Origin: Actinophytocola sp963729115
GTDB taxonomy: Bacteria; Actinomycetota; Actinomycetes; Mycobacteriales; Pseudonocardiaceae
Length of the DNA: 64,000 nucleotides
Direction of reading: 5' to 3'
NCBI GenBank assembly: GCA_963729115.1
Contig: CAVSMR010000004.1
Coordinates: forward strand, 55,257-119,256
Shown here: positions 44,151 through 53,638 of the stretch, one piece after another
Layout: every line of letters begins with the position of its first letter
How positions within the stretch are numbered: position 1 is the stretch's first letter
Program-made: the position numbers and the translations under genes
Notes under the pieces: generated by a model
The model's input: the letters and a program-made list of their open reading frames with translations, nothing else
What the model was told of the DNA's origin: nothing
The model's database searches: none

Positions 44151-44329
44151 GGCAGCAACCAAGCCAGGTCGAGGTGCCGTGCGGCGAGCCGCGGCTCGCG
44201 AGCGGCGGTAGCCAACCGCAGTCCGGCCGCCTCCGCGTCCGCGAGCACGTTCGCCGGCACCGGGTCCCGCCGACGCAGCAACACAGCCAACGCCGACAGC
44301 ACCTGACGCTCCGCAGGGGTGTGGATCAT
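44144..44329 (-). CDS. Small protein coupled to the sigma factor gene
   Basis: 61 residues from ATG 44329, overlapping the sigma factor stop (ATGA). Begins MIHTPAERQVLSALAVLLRR; helical, with no membrane segment and no zinc HxxxCxxC motif, so it is not a classical anti-sigma factor. The strict coupling suggests a functional link to the sigma factor. Family unknown. Confidence 0.55.
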   Translation of the reverse strand: MIHTPAERQVLSALAVLLRRRDPVPANVLADAEAAGLRLATAAREPRLAARHLDLAWLLPG

Positions 44330-44868
44330 TCCGGTCCTCCGCCAAGGTTGGTCAATCTGCGTCGCAGCTCGTCGAGGCAGCGGCGACGGGTACGGCCGAT
44401 GCTGCTGACCTGGATGCCGAGCGCGCGGCTGAGCTGCACGTACGTCAGCTCCGGCGCGTGCGCCAGCAGTCCCAGCAGCTGCCGGCACCGGTTCGGCAGC
44501 TCGCCGAACGCCTGCCACAGCAGCCGGTCGCGGGCGGTGCGCAACAGCGCGGGCTCGGGCCCGGCGCGCGACGGGTCGATGTCGCACAGCGGCACCTCGC
44601 GCCGCCCCTGCAGCAGGATGCGCAGACATTCGCGCCGGGCGGTCGTCGCCAGCCACCCGGCCAGCCGGTCCGGGTCGCGCAGTCGCGGCAGGTGTTCGGC
44701 CAGCGCGATCCACGTGTTCTGCGACGCGTCGTCGGCGTCGGCGCCCGCGAGGCGGTGCGCCCTCGTCACCGCCCACACGAGCGCCGCGTGCCGGGCGACC
44801 AGCTCGCGCCAGGCATCGCGGTCGCCGACTCGGGCGCGGGCGACCAGGTCATAGCCGGACGTAGTCAT
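44326..44868 (-). CDS. RNA polymerase sigma factor, sigma-70/ECF-like
   Basis: 180 residues from ATG 44868, with a clear ribosome binding site (cagggagatgtg). Region 2: WRELVARHAALVWAVTRAHRLAGADADDASQNTWIALAEHLPRL, with DADDASQNTW matching the ECF region 2.2 pattern. Region 4: FGELPNRCRQLLGLLAHAPELTYVQLSRALGIQVSSIGRTRRRCLDELRRRL. No anti-sigma gene with a membrane helix is adjacent; only the 61-codon gene is coupled. The regulon cannot be told. Confidence 0.88.
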   Translation of the reverse strand: MTTSGYDLVARARVGDRDAWRELVARHAALVWAVTRAHRLAGADADDASQNTWIALAEHLPRLRDPDRLAGWLATTARRECLRILLQGRREVPLCDIDPSRAGPEPALLRTARDRLLWQAFGELPNRCRQLLGLLAHAPELTYVQLSRALGIQVSSIGRTRRRCLDELRRRLTNLGGGPE

Positions 44869-45015
44869 CACATCTCCCTGCGTGTCGGAAGCTGTGACGA
44901 CGCGCGGGGGCGGATGGAGCCAACTGCCACCCGAAATGAGTAGGACTACGCGCCGCCCCACGGAACGACAGATCCGCCCGCGGCCGGTGCGGGCCGCGGG
45001 CGGATCTCTCGGCAC

Positions 45016-45882
45016 TCAGTGGAAGACGTGCTCCGGCGCGGGGAACTCACGCCCGCGGACCTCGTTCGCGAACTGCTCCACGGCGCCCTTCATGACACCG
45101 GCCATGTCGGCGTACCGCTTGACGAACCGCGGCGCCTTGCCCTGCCGCAGCCCCATCATGTCCTGCCACACCAGCACCTGCGCGTCGCAGTCCGGGCCGG
45201 CGCCGATGCCGATCGTGGGGATCGCCAGCTCGTGGGTCACCCGCTTCGCGGCTTCGGCCGGCACCATCTCCATGACGACCGAGAACGCGCCGGCCTCCTG
45301 CAGCGCGACGGCGTCCTCGACGAGGTCGGCCGCCGCGTCGCCCCGGCCTTGCACCCGGTAGCCGCCGAGGTTGTGCTCGCTCTGCGGCGTGAACCCGATG
45401 TGACCCATGACCGGCACACCTGCGGTGGTGATCGCCTTGACGTGCGGCGCGAACGCCCGCCCGCCCTCCAGCTTCACCGCGTGCGCGCGGCCTTCCTTCA
45501 TCATCCGCACCGACGTGGCGAGCGCCTGCTCCGGCGACAGCTGGTACGAGCCGAACGGCAGGTCCGCGACGACCAGTGCCCGCTTCACCGAACGGGTGAC
45601 CGCCCGTACGAGTGGCAACATCTCATCGACCGTGACCGGCAGCGACGACTCGTAGCCGTAGACGTTGTTCGACGCGGAGTCGCCGACCAGCAGCACCGGG
45701 ATCCCGGCCTCGTCGAACAGCTCGGCGGTGTACATGTCGTACGCGGTGAGCATCGGCCACGGCTCGCCGCGCTCCTTGAGCTCACGCAGGTGGTGGATCC
45801 GCACGCGCTTCGCCGGCTTGGCGGGGGTGCTGGGTCCCGTGCCGTACGGCGCGGCCACCTCAGGATTCGATGCTGACGTCAT
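45016..45882 (-). CDS. panB: 3-methyl-2-oxobutanoate hydroxymethyltransferase
   Basis: 288 residues from ATG 45882 (upstream gaaggac). First enzyme of the pantothenate branch: transfers a hydroxymethyl group from methylene-tetrahydrofolate to alpha-ketoisovalerate. Signatures: LTAYDMYTAELFDEAGIPVLLVGDSASNNVYGYESSLPVT (metal-binding Asp), VKLEGG, GHIGFTPQS, IPTIGIGAGPDCDAQVLVWQDMMGL. A Pro/Ala-rich N-terminal tail of about 25 residues is typical for actinobacteria. Divergent from the lipoprotein gene. Confidence 0.95.
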   Translation of the reverse strand: MTSASNPEVAAPYGTGPSTPAKPAKRVRIHHLRELKERGEPWPMLTAYDMYTAELFDEAGIPVLLVGDSASNNVYGYESSLPVTVDEMLPLVRAVTRSVKRALVVADLPFGSYQLSPEQALATSVRMMKEGRAHAVKLEGGRAFAPHVKAITTAGVPVMGHIGFTPQSEHNLGGYRVQGRGDAAADLVEDAVALQEAGAFSVVMEMVPAEAAKRVTHELAIPTIGIGAGPDCDAQVLVWQDMMGLRQGKAPRFVKRYADMAGVMKGAVEQFANEVRGREFPAPEHVFH

Positions 45883-46111
45883 TGTCGACCGTCCTTCCCT
45901 CGAGGCCCACGTGCGCGGGTCCCCGGGTATTCGTGGATGGCTTACCAGCTCAGCGTCGCACCAACTCGGCGCTGGCACAGCGGCGTGCGACGAGCTTCAC
46001 ACGGCCGCGCGACGGCGGTGCGAGCATGGCGCAACCAAACTTTCCGTGCAGCGCCGTTGACCAGCTGTGCAGCACGTGCCACCCGCGTCGTCGCGGTGCG
46101 TCCGACCAGGC

Positions 46112-46726
46112 ATGACGAGAACGATTCCGGTGCTGGCGCTGCTCGCGGGCGCCCTCATGCTGACCGCGTGCACGAACGACATGACGACCGGCGCGCCCAC
46201 CGTCACGGCGACGGTCACCGAGACGCAGGATGCCGGGTCGACCCCTGACTCGACCGCCGGTTCGGACGCCGGTTCGGACGTCGATCCGCAGCCGTGTGAC
46301 TCGGTGCACGTCGAGGCCGCGGTCGCGCCGGGGGAGGGGCCGGGGCCGGACGTGTGGCTGACCGCGGTCGTGGTGACGAACCTGGGTCCCGACGTGTGCA
46401 CGCTCGACGGCGTGAGCGAGCTGGAGTTCTTCACCGGCGGTGACGGCCGGCCGCTCGAGATCCAGCAGGTCACCTCGGACGACGGCGTGCCGGCGGACCT
46501 GGTCGTGCTCGGCGTGGAGGACCAGGCGGCGATGACCGTGACCTATCCGACCGCGCCGGAGGACAGCGCCCCACCGGACTGTCTGGTCGGTGCCGCGCGA
46601 GTGCAGATCATGCTTCCGGGTGACCTCGACCCGGCGTCGGCGGAAGGGTGGCTACCACCGGTGTGCGGCGCGGTGGCCGTGACACCGTGGTCCTTCGGCG
46701 GCGCGCCGGGCGTCGAGCCGAACTAA
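46112..46726 (+). CDS. DUF4232-like lipoprotein
   Basis: 204 residues from ATG 46112. Lipoprotein signal peptide with lipobox LTAC (IPVLALLAGALMLTACTND), a Thr/Asp/Ser-rich linker, then an external beta-rich domain with Cys in QPCDSV, DVCTLDG, PDCLVG and PVCGAV, likely two disulfides. The segment LTAVVVTNLGPDVCTLDGVSELEFF matches DUF4232. Function unknown; it would be anchored on the outer face of the membrane. Confidence 0.82.
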   Translation: MTRTIPVLALLAGALMLTACTNDMTTGAPTVTATVTETQDAGSTPDSTAGSDAGSDVDPQPCDSVHVEAAVAPGEGPGPDVWLTAVVVTNLGPDVCTLDGVSELEFFTGGDGRPLEIQQVTSDDGVPADLVVLGVEDQAAMTVTYPTAPEDSAPPDCLVGAARVQIMLPGDLDPASAEGWLPPVCGAVAVTPWSFGGAPGVEPN

Positions 46727-46803
46727 CGTCGCACCCCGACAGTTCCGCGGCGCCGCGATCCGGACCGCGGCGCCGCGGCCAGGTCCCGACTCGGCTCGCG
46801 CCT

Positions 46804-46985
46804 CAGCGGCGACGCCTCCGGCCCCCGGTATCCAGTCTGGTGCAGAGGGCCGACAGTCGCGGCCGCAGAGCACCATCCCAGGCCGAGTTGTCCACAGGTG
46901 CGGCGGTTGTCCACAGCCCGCAGCCCAAGGCCCGAAACTGTCGGTCTCGTGCCGTAGCGTGGTTCGAGGGGGCCAGCGGCCAGCC
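46804..46985. repeat. Family 2 repeat cluster (two opposed motif copies, two DnaA-box-like sites)
   Basis: The minus-strand copy 46834-46855 (TGTCGGCC-N8-CAGACT, one base off) and the plus-strand copy 46939-46960 (TGTCGGTC-N8-TAGCGT) face away from each other. TTGTCCACA stands at 46888-46896 and 46907-46915 between them. The plus copy is followed by GGGGGCCAGCGGCC. It lies between convergent lipoprotein and nadE genes; each promoter-like copy points into a gene 3' end. Confidence 0.75.
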
Positions 46986-46988
46986 GCC

Positions 46989-48695
46989 CTACTTGCCCTC
47001 TCGCCAGGCGTTGGTCATCGGCAGGCGACGATCCCTGCCGAAGGCCTTGAAGGAGATCTTGGTGCCCGGCGGGTACTGCCGCCGCTTGTACTCGGCGCGG
47101 TCGACCATCCGCAGCACCCGGTCGATGAGCTCCGGCGCGAAGCCGGCCGCGAGCAGGTCGTCGTAGCCGCGGTCGCCCTCGATGTAGTCGTCCAGGACAC
47201 GGTCCAGCAGCTCGTAGTCCGGCAGCGAGTCGGAGTCCATCTGGCCCGGCCGCAGCTCCGCCGACGGCGGCTTCTCGATCGAGTTGGGCGGAATCGGCGC
47301 CGTGCCGCCCTGCTCGTTGCGCCAGCGCGCCAGCTCCCACACGAGCGTCTTCGGCACGTCCTTGATCGGCGCGAAACCGCCGACCGCGTCGCCATAGATC
47401 GTGGAGTAGCCGACGGCCAGCTCGGTCTTGTTGCCGGTCGCCAGCACCAGATGGCCGTGCTGGTTCGACAGCCCCATGAGCGTCACGCCGCGACACCTGG
47501 CCTGCACGTTCTCCTCGGCGAGCCCGGTCAGCCCGAGCTGCTCGACGAACGCCGCGACCATGTCCGCGATCGGCTGCTCCTGGTAGTGCAACCCGGTCCG
47601 CTCGGCCAGGTCCGCCGCGTCGGAACGCGAATGCGTCGACGAGTACACCGACGGCATCGAGACCCCGTGCACCTGCTCGGCCCCGAGCGCGTCCACCGCC
47701 AGCGCGGCGCACACCGCCGAGTCGATCCCGCCGGACAAACCGAGCACGACCGACGAGAAACCGTTCTTCCGAACGTAGTCGCGCAACCCGAGCGACAGCG
47801 CCCGCCACATCTCTTCCAGCTCGGACAGCGGCTCGAAGGCAGCGGGCAGGTCCACCGGGGGATAGGCCGGCAGCGCCACGTCCGACAACGTCACGCGCCG
47901 CACCGAGAAGCCTTCGATGTCACCCGTCCGGGTCTCGGCGTCACCCGGGACGTCCAGGTCCATCACGGTGAGGTGCTCGACGAACTGCGGCAGGCGCGTC
48001 AGGAGCTCGCCGGAGGACGACACCACCATCGAGTCGCCGTCGAAGACGAGGTCGTCCTGGCCGCCGACCATGTTGACGTACACCAGCGGCGCGTTCGCCT
48101 CTGCGGCCCGCCGTGCCACGAGCGGCAGCCGCACGTCGTCCTTGTCCCGCTCGTACGGCGACGCGTTCGGCGACACCACCAGGTCGACGCCCGCGGCGCC
48201 GAGCGCGGCGATCGGCCCGCCCTCCTGCCAGATGTCCTCGCAGATCACCAGACCGACCTCGACGCCGTGCAGCCGCACGATGTCCAGCGTGTCGCCCGCC
48301 TTGAAGTACCGCCGCTCGTCGAACACCCCGTAGTTCGGCAGGTGGTGCTTGAACTGCGTCGCCACCACGCGCCCCTCGTACAGGACCGCCACCGCGTCGC
48401 GCGGCCCGACCGCGTCCCGGTCCAGGTAGCTCACGACCGCCGCGACCGAACCGTGGCCCGCTTCGGACAGCCGGGCCGCCAGCGTCGACAGCGCCTGGCG
48501 GGACGCGGCCGCGAACGACTCCCGCAGCGCCAGGTCCTCCACCGGGTACCCGGTCAGCACCATCTCGGGGAACACCACGAGATGCGAACCCTTCTCCGCG
48601 GCCCGAGCGGTCCACGACGCGACCAGCGACGCGTTGCCGTCCAGGTCGCCGACGGTGGCGTTCACCTGCGCGAGGGCGATGCGAAGTTGTGGCAT
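46989..48695 (-). CDS. nadE: Glutamine-dependent NAD+ synthetase
   Basis: 568 residues from ATG 48695. The N-terminal nitrilase-type glutaminase domain has the Glu-Lys-Cys triad regions (VVFPEMVLTGYPVEDL; FKHHLPNYGVFDERRYF; LVICEDIWQEGGP), and the C-terminal synthetase the ATP pyrophosphatase loop VLGLSGGIDSAVCAALAVDALG plus KTELAVGYSTIYGDAVGGFAPIKDV. It makes NAD+ from deamido-NAD+ with ammonia channelled from glutamine. Upstream of it on the same strand is secA2, 70 bp away. Confidence 0.95.
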   Translation of the reverse strand: MPQLRIALAQVNATVGDLDGNASLVASWTARAAEKGSHLVVFPEMVLTGYPVEDLALRESFAAASRQALSTLAARLSEAGHGSVAAVVSYLDRDAVGPRDAVAVLYEGRVVATQFKHHLPNYGVFDERRYFKAGDTLDIVRLHGVEVGLVICEDIWQEGGPIAALGAAGVDLVVSPNASPYERDKDDVRLPLVARRAAEANAPLVYVNMVGGQDDLVFDGDSMVVSSSGELLTRLPQFVEHLTVMDLDVPGDAETRTGDIEGFSVRRVTLSDVALPAYPPVDLPAAFEPLSELEEMWRALSLGLRDYVRKNGFSSVVLGLSGGIDSAVCAALAVDALGAEQVHGVSMPSVYSSTHSRSDAADLAERTGLHYQEQPIADMVAAFVEQLGLTGLAEENVQARCRGVTLMGLSNQHGHLVLATGNKTELAVGYSTIYGDAVGGFAPIKDVPKTLVWELARWRNEQGGTAPIPPNSIEKPPSAELRPGQMDSDSLPDYELLDRVLDDYIEGDRGYDDLLAAGFAPELIDRVLRMVDRAEYKRRQYPPGTKISFKAFGRDRRLPMTNAWREGK

Positions 48696-48765
48696 GGCAC
48701 CATCCTCACACGTGTCGGAGCGCAGCTTGCGGAGCGACCATCGTTTTTGCCTCAGAGGCGAAAAG

Positions 48766-51138
48766 TCAGCGGCGTGACCCGCCTCGCACCTTCTTGATCA
48801 TCGCGCGGACCCGCTGGAGCGCCTGCTCGGCGTCGGTGTCGAACGGGTTGTCGTGGACCATGTACGTCCACGTCGACGTCGGCCGCCGCAGCCCGTCCGC
48901 CGCGAGGTCGACGCCGTCCTCGGTGATCGAGATGGTCTCGAACGTCTCCGCCGCCCGCTCCGAGATCTCGTCCGGCATCTTCCGGAACTCGGGGATCGCG
49001 GTGCGGTGGAACTCGTCGATCGGCGTCTCCTTGGCGAGCGCGCGCAGGTGGATCGTCTCCCGCACGTCCGTGAGGAACGCGAGGTGCTCGGTCCACCGCT
49101 GGTCGAGGTGGTACAGCATGATCTGCCGCGCCGCGTCCTCGAGCACCTTCTCGTCGAGCTCGTCGGACAGCTCCTCCCACCGCTCCGAGCGCACGGCCGC
49201 GAGCGAGGTCGCCGCGAGATCGGTGGTCAGCAGCTCGTCGCGGTACTCGAGCAGCGCCTTGCGCTGATGCTCGATCAGCCGCGTGTAGCGCCAGGTGTTG
49301 CGGTGGATCTCCAGCTGGACGCCCTCGGACACCTTCTGCGCGTGGTCGACGAACCGCCGCGTCGTCGGGTCGAGCAGACGCCCGGGGTCCTCGTCGTCGT
49401 CCGGCTCGGCGCCCGCGGTGGCGTCCGGCGCGTACTGCACGACCTGCTCGTCGCCGAGGCTCGCGAACATGATCGAGCCGCCGGGGTCGCCCTGCCGGCC
49501 GGAGCGGCCGCGCAGCTGGCCGTCGAGCCTGCTCGACGGGTAGTGCCCGGTGCCGATCACCAGCAGTCCGCCGAGGTCGGCGACCTTGTCGTGCTTGTCG
49601 GCGTCGCCGCTCTCGGTGCCGCCGAGGCGGATGTCGGTGCCGCGGCCGGCCATCTGCGTCGACACGGTGACCGCGTCGTACGCGCCGGCCTCGGCCACGA
49701 TCGCGGCCTCCTGGGCGTCGTTCTTCGCGTTCAGCACCACACACGGCACGTCGGCCTCGGCCAGCAGCTTCGCGAGCCGCTCGGACTCCGCCACGTCGCG
49801 CGTGCCGATGAGGATGGGTCGGCCGGTGGCGTGCGTCGCGGCGATCTCGGCGACGATCGCCGTCTCCTTGGCCTCGACCGTGTCGTACAGCCGGTCGTCC
49901 TCGTCCTTGCGCACGCACGGCGTGTTCGGCGGGATCACGGCGACCCGCAGCTCGTAGAACTCCCGCAGCTGCTCGGACACCGCGACCGCGGTGCCGGTCA
50001 TGCCGCACACCGTGTGGTAGCGGCCGATCAGGCCCTGGACGCTGATCGAGTCGAGGACCTCGCCGCTCTCGGTCGGCCGCAGCCGCTCCTTGGCCTCGAC
50101 CGCAGCCTGCAGCCCGTCGGGCCAGCGCTGCCGCAGCGCGATCCGGCCGCGGGAGCTGTTGATCAGGTGCACCTTGCCGTCGCGCACGATGTAGTCGACG
50201 TCCCGCTCGAGCAGCGCGTGCGCGTGCAGCGCGGCGTTGACGGCCGCGAGCCGGTCGCTGTGCTCGCCGGAGTAGAGGTCCACGCCGCCGAGCGCCTTCT
50301 CCACGTGCTTGGCGCCGCGCGTGGTCAGCCACGCGTTGCGGCCGTCCTCGTCCTTCTCGAAGTGCTGGCCGGGCTTGAGCGTCCGGACGATCTTGGCGAC
50401 CTCGGGGTCGCTCTGCGAGTCGTCCGACGAGCCGGCCAGCACCAGCGGCACCTTGGCCTCGTCGATCAGCACGGAGTCGGCCTCGTCGACGAGCACCACG
50501 CCCGGCTCGCGGCCGACCATGTCGTCGACCGACGTGCACAGCCGGTCGCGCAGGACGTCGAAGCCGATCTCGCTGACCGACCCGTAGGTGACGTCGGCCG
50601 CGTACGCCGCACGCCGCTCCTCCTGCGAGGACGTCTGGTCGACCCAGCCGACGCTCACGCCGAGCAGCTTGTAGACCGGCCCCATCCAGTTGGCGTCGCG
50701 GCGCGCGAGGTAGTCGTTGACCGACATGACGTGCACCGGCTTGCCCTGCAGCGCGTACCCGGCGGCCGCGAGCGCGCCGGCGAGCGTCTTGCCCTCACCG
50801 GTCGCCATCTGGACGATGTGGCCGTCGAGCAGCTCCATCGCGCCGAGCAGCTGCACGTCGAACGGCCGTTCGTCGAGCGCCCTGCTGGCGGCCTCGCGGC
50901 CGAGCGCGCACAGCTCGATGAGTTCCTTCTCAGAGAAGTCACGGAAGCCGGGCTCGTCGCCGTCGCGCCGCAGCTTGCCGGCCGCCTCGGTCAGCTCCTC
51001 GTCGGAGAGCTCGCCGACCTTCTTCTCCCGCCACTCGATCGAGGTCAGCAGCCCCTCGTACCGGGAGATGTCGACGGTGGCCGGCCGATCCAGGAACCGG
51101 CTGAAGCCGGCCTTCACGCGCCGCATGAACGCCGCCAC
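48766..51138 (-). CDS. secA2: Accessory Sec translocase ATPase SecA2
   Basis: 790 residues from the first Met at 51138 (MRRVKAGFSRF at 51126 is an alternative). SecA motor features: QMATGEGKTLAGALAAAGYAL (Walker A), VVLVDEADSVLIDEA (DEAD box II), VSTQMAGRGTDIRLGG, RSGRQGDPGGSIMFASLGDEQVV. It is shorter than housekeeping SecA (about 900-950) and lacks the C-terminal zinc-binding Cys tail, as in SecA2 of mycobacteria, which exports a subset of proteins. No secY2 or accessory Sec genes are nearby. Confidence 0.9.
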   Translation of the reverse strand: MAAFMRRVKAGFSRFLDRPATVDISRYEGLLTSIEWREKKVGELSDEELTEAAGKLRRDGDEPGFRDFSEKELIELCALGREAASRALDERPFDVQLLGAMELLDGHIVQMATGEGKTLAGALAAAGYALQGKPVHVMSVNDYLARRDANWMGPVYKLLGVSVGWVDQTSSQEERRAAYAADVTYGSVSEIGFDVLRDRLCTSVDDMVGREPGVVLVDEADSVLIDEAKVPLVLAGSSDDSQSDPEVAKIVRTLKPGQHFEKDEDGRNAWLTTRGAKHVEKALGGVDLYSGEHSDRLAAVNAALHAHALLERDVDYIVRDGKVHLINSSRGRIALRQRWPDGLQAAVEAKERLRPTESGEVLDSISVQGLIGRYHTVCGMTGTAVAVSEQLREFYELRVAVIPPNTPCVRKDEDDRLYDTVEAKETAIVAEIAATHATGRPILIGTRDVAESERLAKLLAEADVPCVVLNAKNDAQEAAIVAEAGAYDAVTVSTQMAGRGTDIRLGGTESGDADKHDKVADLGGLLVIGTGHYPSSRLDGQLRGRSGRQGDPGGSIMFASLGDEQVVQYAPDATAGAEPDDDEDPGRLLDPTTRRFVDHAQKVSEGVQLEIHRNTWRYTRLIEHQRKALLEYRDELLTTDLAATSLAAVRSERWEELSDELDEKVLEDAARQIMLYHLDQRWTEHLAFLTDVRETIHLRALAKETPIDEFHRTAIPEFRKMPDEISERAAETFETISITEDGVDLAADGLRRPTSTWTYMVHDNPFDTDAEQALQRVRAMIKKVRGGSRR

Positions 51139-51254
51139 CGACGCTCACCTCCTCGCTCGCACTCGCTTGACGTGTTCGCCTGCCCTGCACGGTAACGGTG
51201 AACCGGGGTCGGTGAGTTCCGACCGGTGAAACCGTGAATGGCAGGATCACGGAC

Positions 51255-52850
51255 GTGACCAGACGCCGGCACGCCATCGTGACTGCCTCTATCCTGCTCG
51301 CTCTCGTCGCGGCGGGGTGCACGACCTCCGTGGTGGGGACGCCGGGACCGAAGCTCCCGTTCAAGGAGAGCCACGATCCGGTGGGTCCGGTGCCGCAGGG
51401 ACTGGACCGGTTCTACACCCAGGAGCTCACCTGGGAGAGCTGCGCGGACTACGGGAAGACCGACTTCGACCGCGAGGCCCTCGACGCGGACGGCCTGCAG
51501 TGCACGCACCTGACCGTGCCCCTGGACTACGCGAAACCGGACGGCGAGACCATCCGGATCGGGGTGGCGCGCAGACCGGCGAAGTCGCGGACGGACCGGG
51601 TCGGCGCGCTGGTCGTCAACCCGGGCGGGCCCGGCGTGGCGGGCCTCTCGACGGCGGCGTCGCTCGCGGACGCCAACGACACCCTCGCCGACCGCTTCGA
51701 CTTCGTCGGCTTCGACCCGCGCGGCATCGGGTCCAGCGAGCCGAACGTGGAGTGCCTGACCGACGAGGAGATGGACGCCGAGCGCGCCGACGACGACGAG
51801 CTCGACGTGTCGGCGGCCGGCGTGGCCAAGCTGGACGCCGAGGCGAAGGAGTTCGCCGCGACCTGCGCGGAACGCACCGAGCACGGCGCGGAGATGCTCG
51901 CGAACATCGGCACCAGGGACGTCGTGAAGGACATGGACGTCCTGCGGTCCGCGCTCGGCGACGAGAAGCTCAGCTACCTCGGCTACTCCTACGGCACGCG
52001 GATCGGCAGCACGTACGCGGAGACGTTCCCCGACAACGTGCGCGCGCTGGTGCTCGACGGCGCGCTCGACCCGTCGAAGAGCGCGGTCGACGAGGTCGTC
52101 GACCAGGGCAAGGGCTTCCAGAAGGCGTTCGACGACTTCGTGGCGTGGTGCGTGAAGCGGGACGACTGCGCGCTCGGGAAGGACCCGAACGCGGCGCTGA
52201 AGAACTTCCAGGACCTGGTGCGTCCGCTCGGCGAGAACCCGGTCGAGGTCGGCGACGGCAGGCGGCTGTCGTACGAGGACGCGACCACCGCCGTGGTGCA
52301 GGCGCTGTACTCCGAGCAGCTGTGGCAGCACATGAACTCGGGACTGAACGAGCTGAAGCAGAACGAGGGCGCGACGCTGATGTCGCTGGCCGACATCTAC
52401 CTGGAGCGGGACCCGGACGGGAGGTACTCGACCACGCAGGACGCGTTCGTCGCGGTCCGCTGTGTCGACGACCCCCGGGTGACCGACCCGAACCAGGCGC
52501 TCGCGCTGAGCCGCGAGTACAAGGCGGCGGCGCCGTTCCTCGACGACGGCAACCCGCCGGCGCCGGTGCTCGACCCGTGCGCGTTCTGGCCGGCGCCGAA
52601 CACGGGCGAGCCGCACCTGCCGTCCGTGCAGGGGCTGCCGAAGGTCCTGGTGGTCTCGACGACCGGTGACCCGGCGACCCCGTACGACGCGGGCGTCGCG
52701 CTGGCGAAGGCGCTCGGCGGCGGCCTGCTGACCTACGAGGCGACCCAGCACACGGTGTTCCTGCAGGGCAACGAGTGCGTGGACACCGCGGGTGCGGAGT
52801 ACCTGACGGACCTGAAGCTGCCGGCCGAGGGCACGCGGTGCAAGCCGTGA
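51255..52850 (+). CDS. Secreted alpha/beta hydrolase lipoprotein with TAP-like C-terminus
   Basis: 531 residues from GTG 51255, chosen because a lipoprotein signal (RHAIVTASILLALVAAGC) begins there; the frame is open from 51234. Tripeptidyl-aminopeptidase-like S33 hydrolase: LVVNPGGPGVAGLS, FDFVGFDPRGIGSSEP, nucleophile elbow GYSYGTRIGSTYAETFPD, TTGDPATPYDAGVALAKAL (Asp) and YEATQHTVFLQGNECVD (His). In mycobacteria, relatives are surface hydrolases and Streptomyces ones release tripeptides. Its stop overlaps the SDR start (GTGA). Confidence 0.9.
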   Translation: MTRRRHAIVTASILLALVAAGCTTSVVGTPGPKLPFKESHDPVGPVPQGLDRFYTQELTWESCADYGKTDFDREALDADGLQCTHLTVPLDYAKPDGETIRIGVARRPAKSRTDRVGALVVNPGGPGVAGLSTAASLADANDTLADRFDFVGFDPRGIGSSEPNVECLTDEEMDAERADDDELDVSAAGVAKLDAEAKEFAATCAERTEHGAEMLANIGTRDVVKDMDVLRSALGDEKLSYLGYSYGTRIGSTYAETFPDNVRALVLDGALDPSKSAVDEVVDQGKGFQKAFDDFVAWCVKRDDCALGKDPNAALKNFQDLVRPLGENPVEVGDGRRLSYEDATTAVVQALYSEQLWQHMNSGLNELKQNEGATLMSLADIYLERDPDGRYSTTQDAFVAVRCVDDPRVTDPNQALALSREYKAAAPFLDDGNPPAPVLDPCAFWPAPNTGEPHLPSVQGLPKVLVVSTTGDPATPYDAGVALAKALGGGLLTYEATQHTVFLQGNECVDTAGAEYLTDLKLPAEGTRCKP

Positions 52851-53575
52851 CGCGACAGAACATCCTCATCACGGGAGCGAGCGCGGGCATCGGCGCCGAG
52901 CTGGCGCGGCAGTACGCGGCGAAGGGCCGGACGCTGGCACTGTGCGCGCGCCGGCAGTCCTCGCTCGAGGAGCTGCGTGACTCGCTGCCCGACGCGAAGA
53001 TCCTGGTCAAGCCGCTGGACGTGACGGACCACGACGCCGTGTTCACGGTGTTCCGGGAGTTCGCCGACGAGCTGGGTTCGCTCGATCGGGTGATCGTGAA
53101 CGCGGGGATCGCCAAGGGTGAGCCGATCGGCTCCGGCGGCTTCCACGTGAACCGCCAGACCGCCGAGACCAACTTTCTCGGCGCGCTGGCGCAGTGCGAG
53201 GCGGCGATGGCGGTGTTCCGCGAGCAGAACGCCGGGCACCTGGTGGTGATCTCGTCGATGGCCGCGCTGCGTGGCCTGCCGGGCAACGGGACCACGTATG
53301 CGGCGACGAAGTCGGCGGTGGCCCTGCTGGCGGAGGGGATCCGCGTCGACGTGGTCGACACCCCGATCAGGGTGACGACGATCCTGCCGGGCTACATCCG
53401 GTCGGAGATGAACCCGAAGCCGGGCCCGCTGATCGCCGACACGGTCCCGGCGGTGCGCGCGATGGTGACGTCCATCGAACGGGAGCCGAGGCGCGCGTAC
53501 TCGCCGCCGTGGTGGCGGCTGCTGGCGCCGGTGCTGGCCCACCTGCCGGCACGACTGCTGAAGAAGGCCGCCTGA
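52847..53575 (+). CDS. Short-chain dehydrogenase/reductase
   Basis: 242 residues from GTG 52847, coupled to the hydrolase gene. Classical SDR pattern: TGASAGIGAELARQYAAKG (cofactor), VIVNAGIA (NAG), VISSMAALRG (catalytic Ser), YAATKSA (Tyr and Lys). CARRQ after strand 2 favours NADP. The end (PPWWRLLAPVLAHLPARLLKK) is hydrophobic and basic, like membrane-associated SDRs. The substrate is unknown. Confidence 0.9.
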   Translation: MTRQNILITGASAGIGAELARQYAAKGRTLALCARRQSSLEELRDSLPDAKILVKPLDVTDHDAVFTVFREFADELGSLDRVIVNAGIAKGEPIGSGGFHVNRQTAETNFLGALAQCEAAMAVFREQNAGHLVVISSMAALRGLPGNGTTYAATKSAVALLAEGIRVDVVDTPIRVTTILPGYIRSEMNPKPGPLIADTVPAVRAMVTSIEREPRRAYSPPWWRLLAPVLAHLPARLLKKAA

Positions 53576-53638
53576 GGGTCGACCCACCGCGCCACCGACC
53601 CACCGACCCACCGTCACGGTGCGAACCGACGGCCGGAG

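Noticed and set aside
43944..46915. Possible replication origin (TTGTCCACA clusters)
   Set aside because: Too few boxes per cluster, no AT-rich unwinding element, and no dnaA, dnaN or rpmH in the window; the boxes belong to the family 2 repeat.
46723..47808. Long open frame overlapping nadE and a family 2 repeat
   Set aside because: Shadow of nadE in another frame; runs through the repeat with no start signal or family match.
48742..48763. Terminator between secA2 and nadE (TTTTTGCCTC-A-GAGGCGAAAA)
   Set aside because: The T-run precedes and the A-run follows the 5-bp stem on either strand, the wrong order for an intrinsic terminator.
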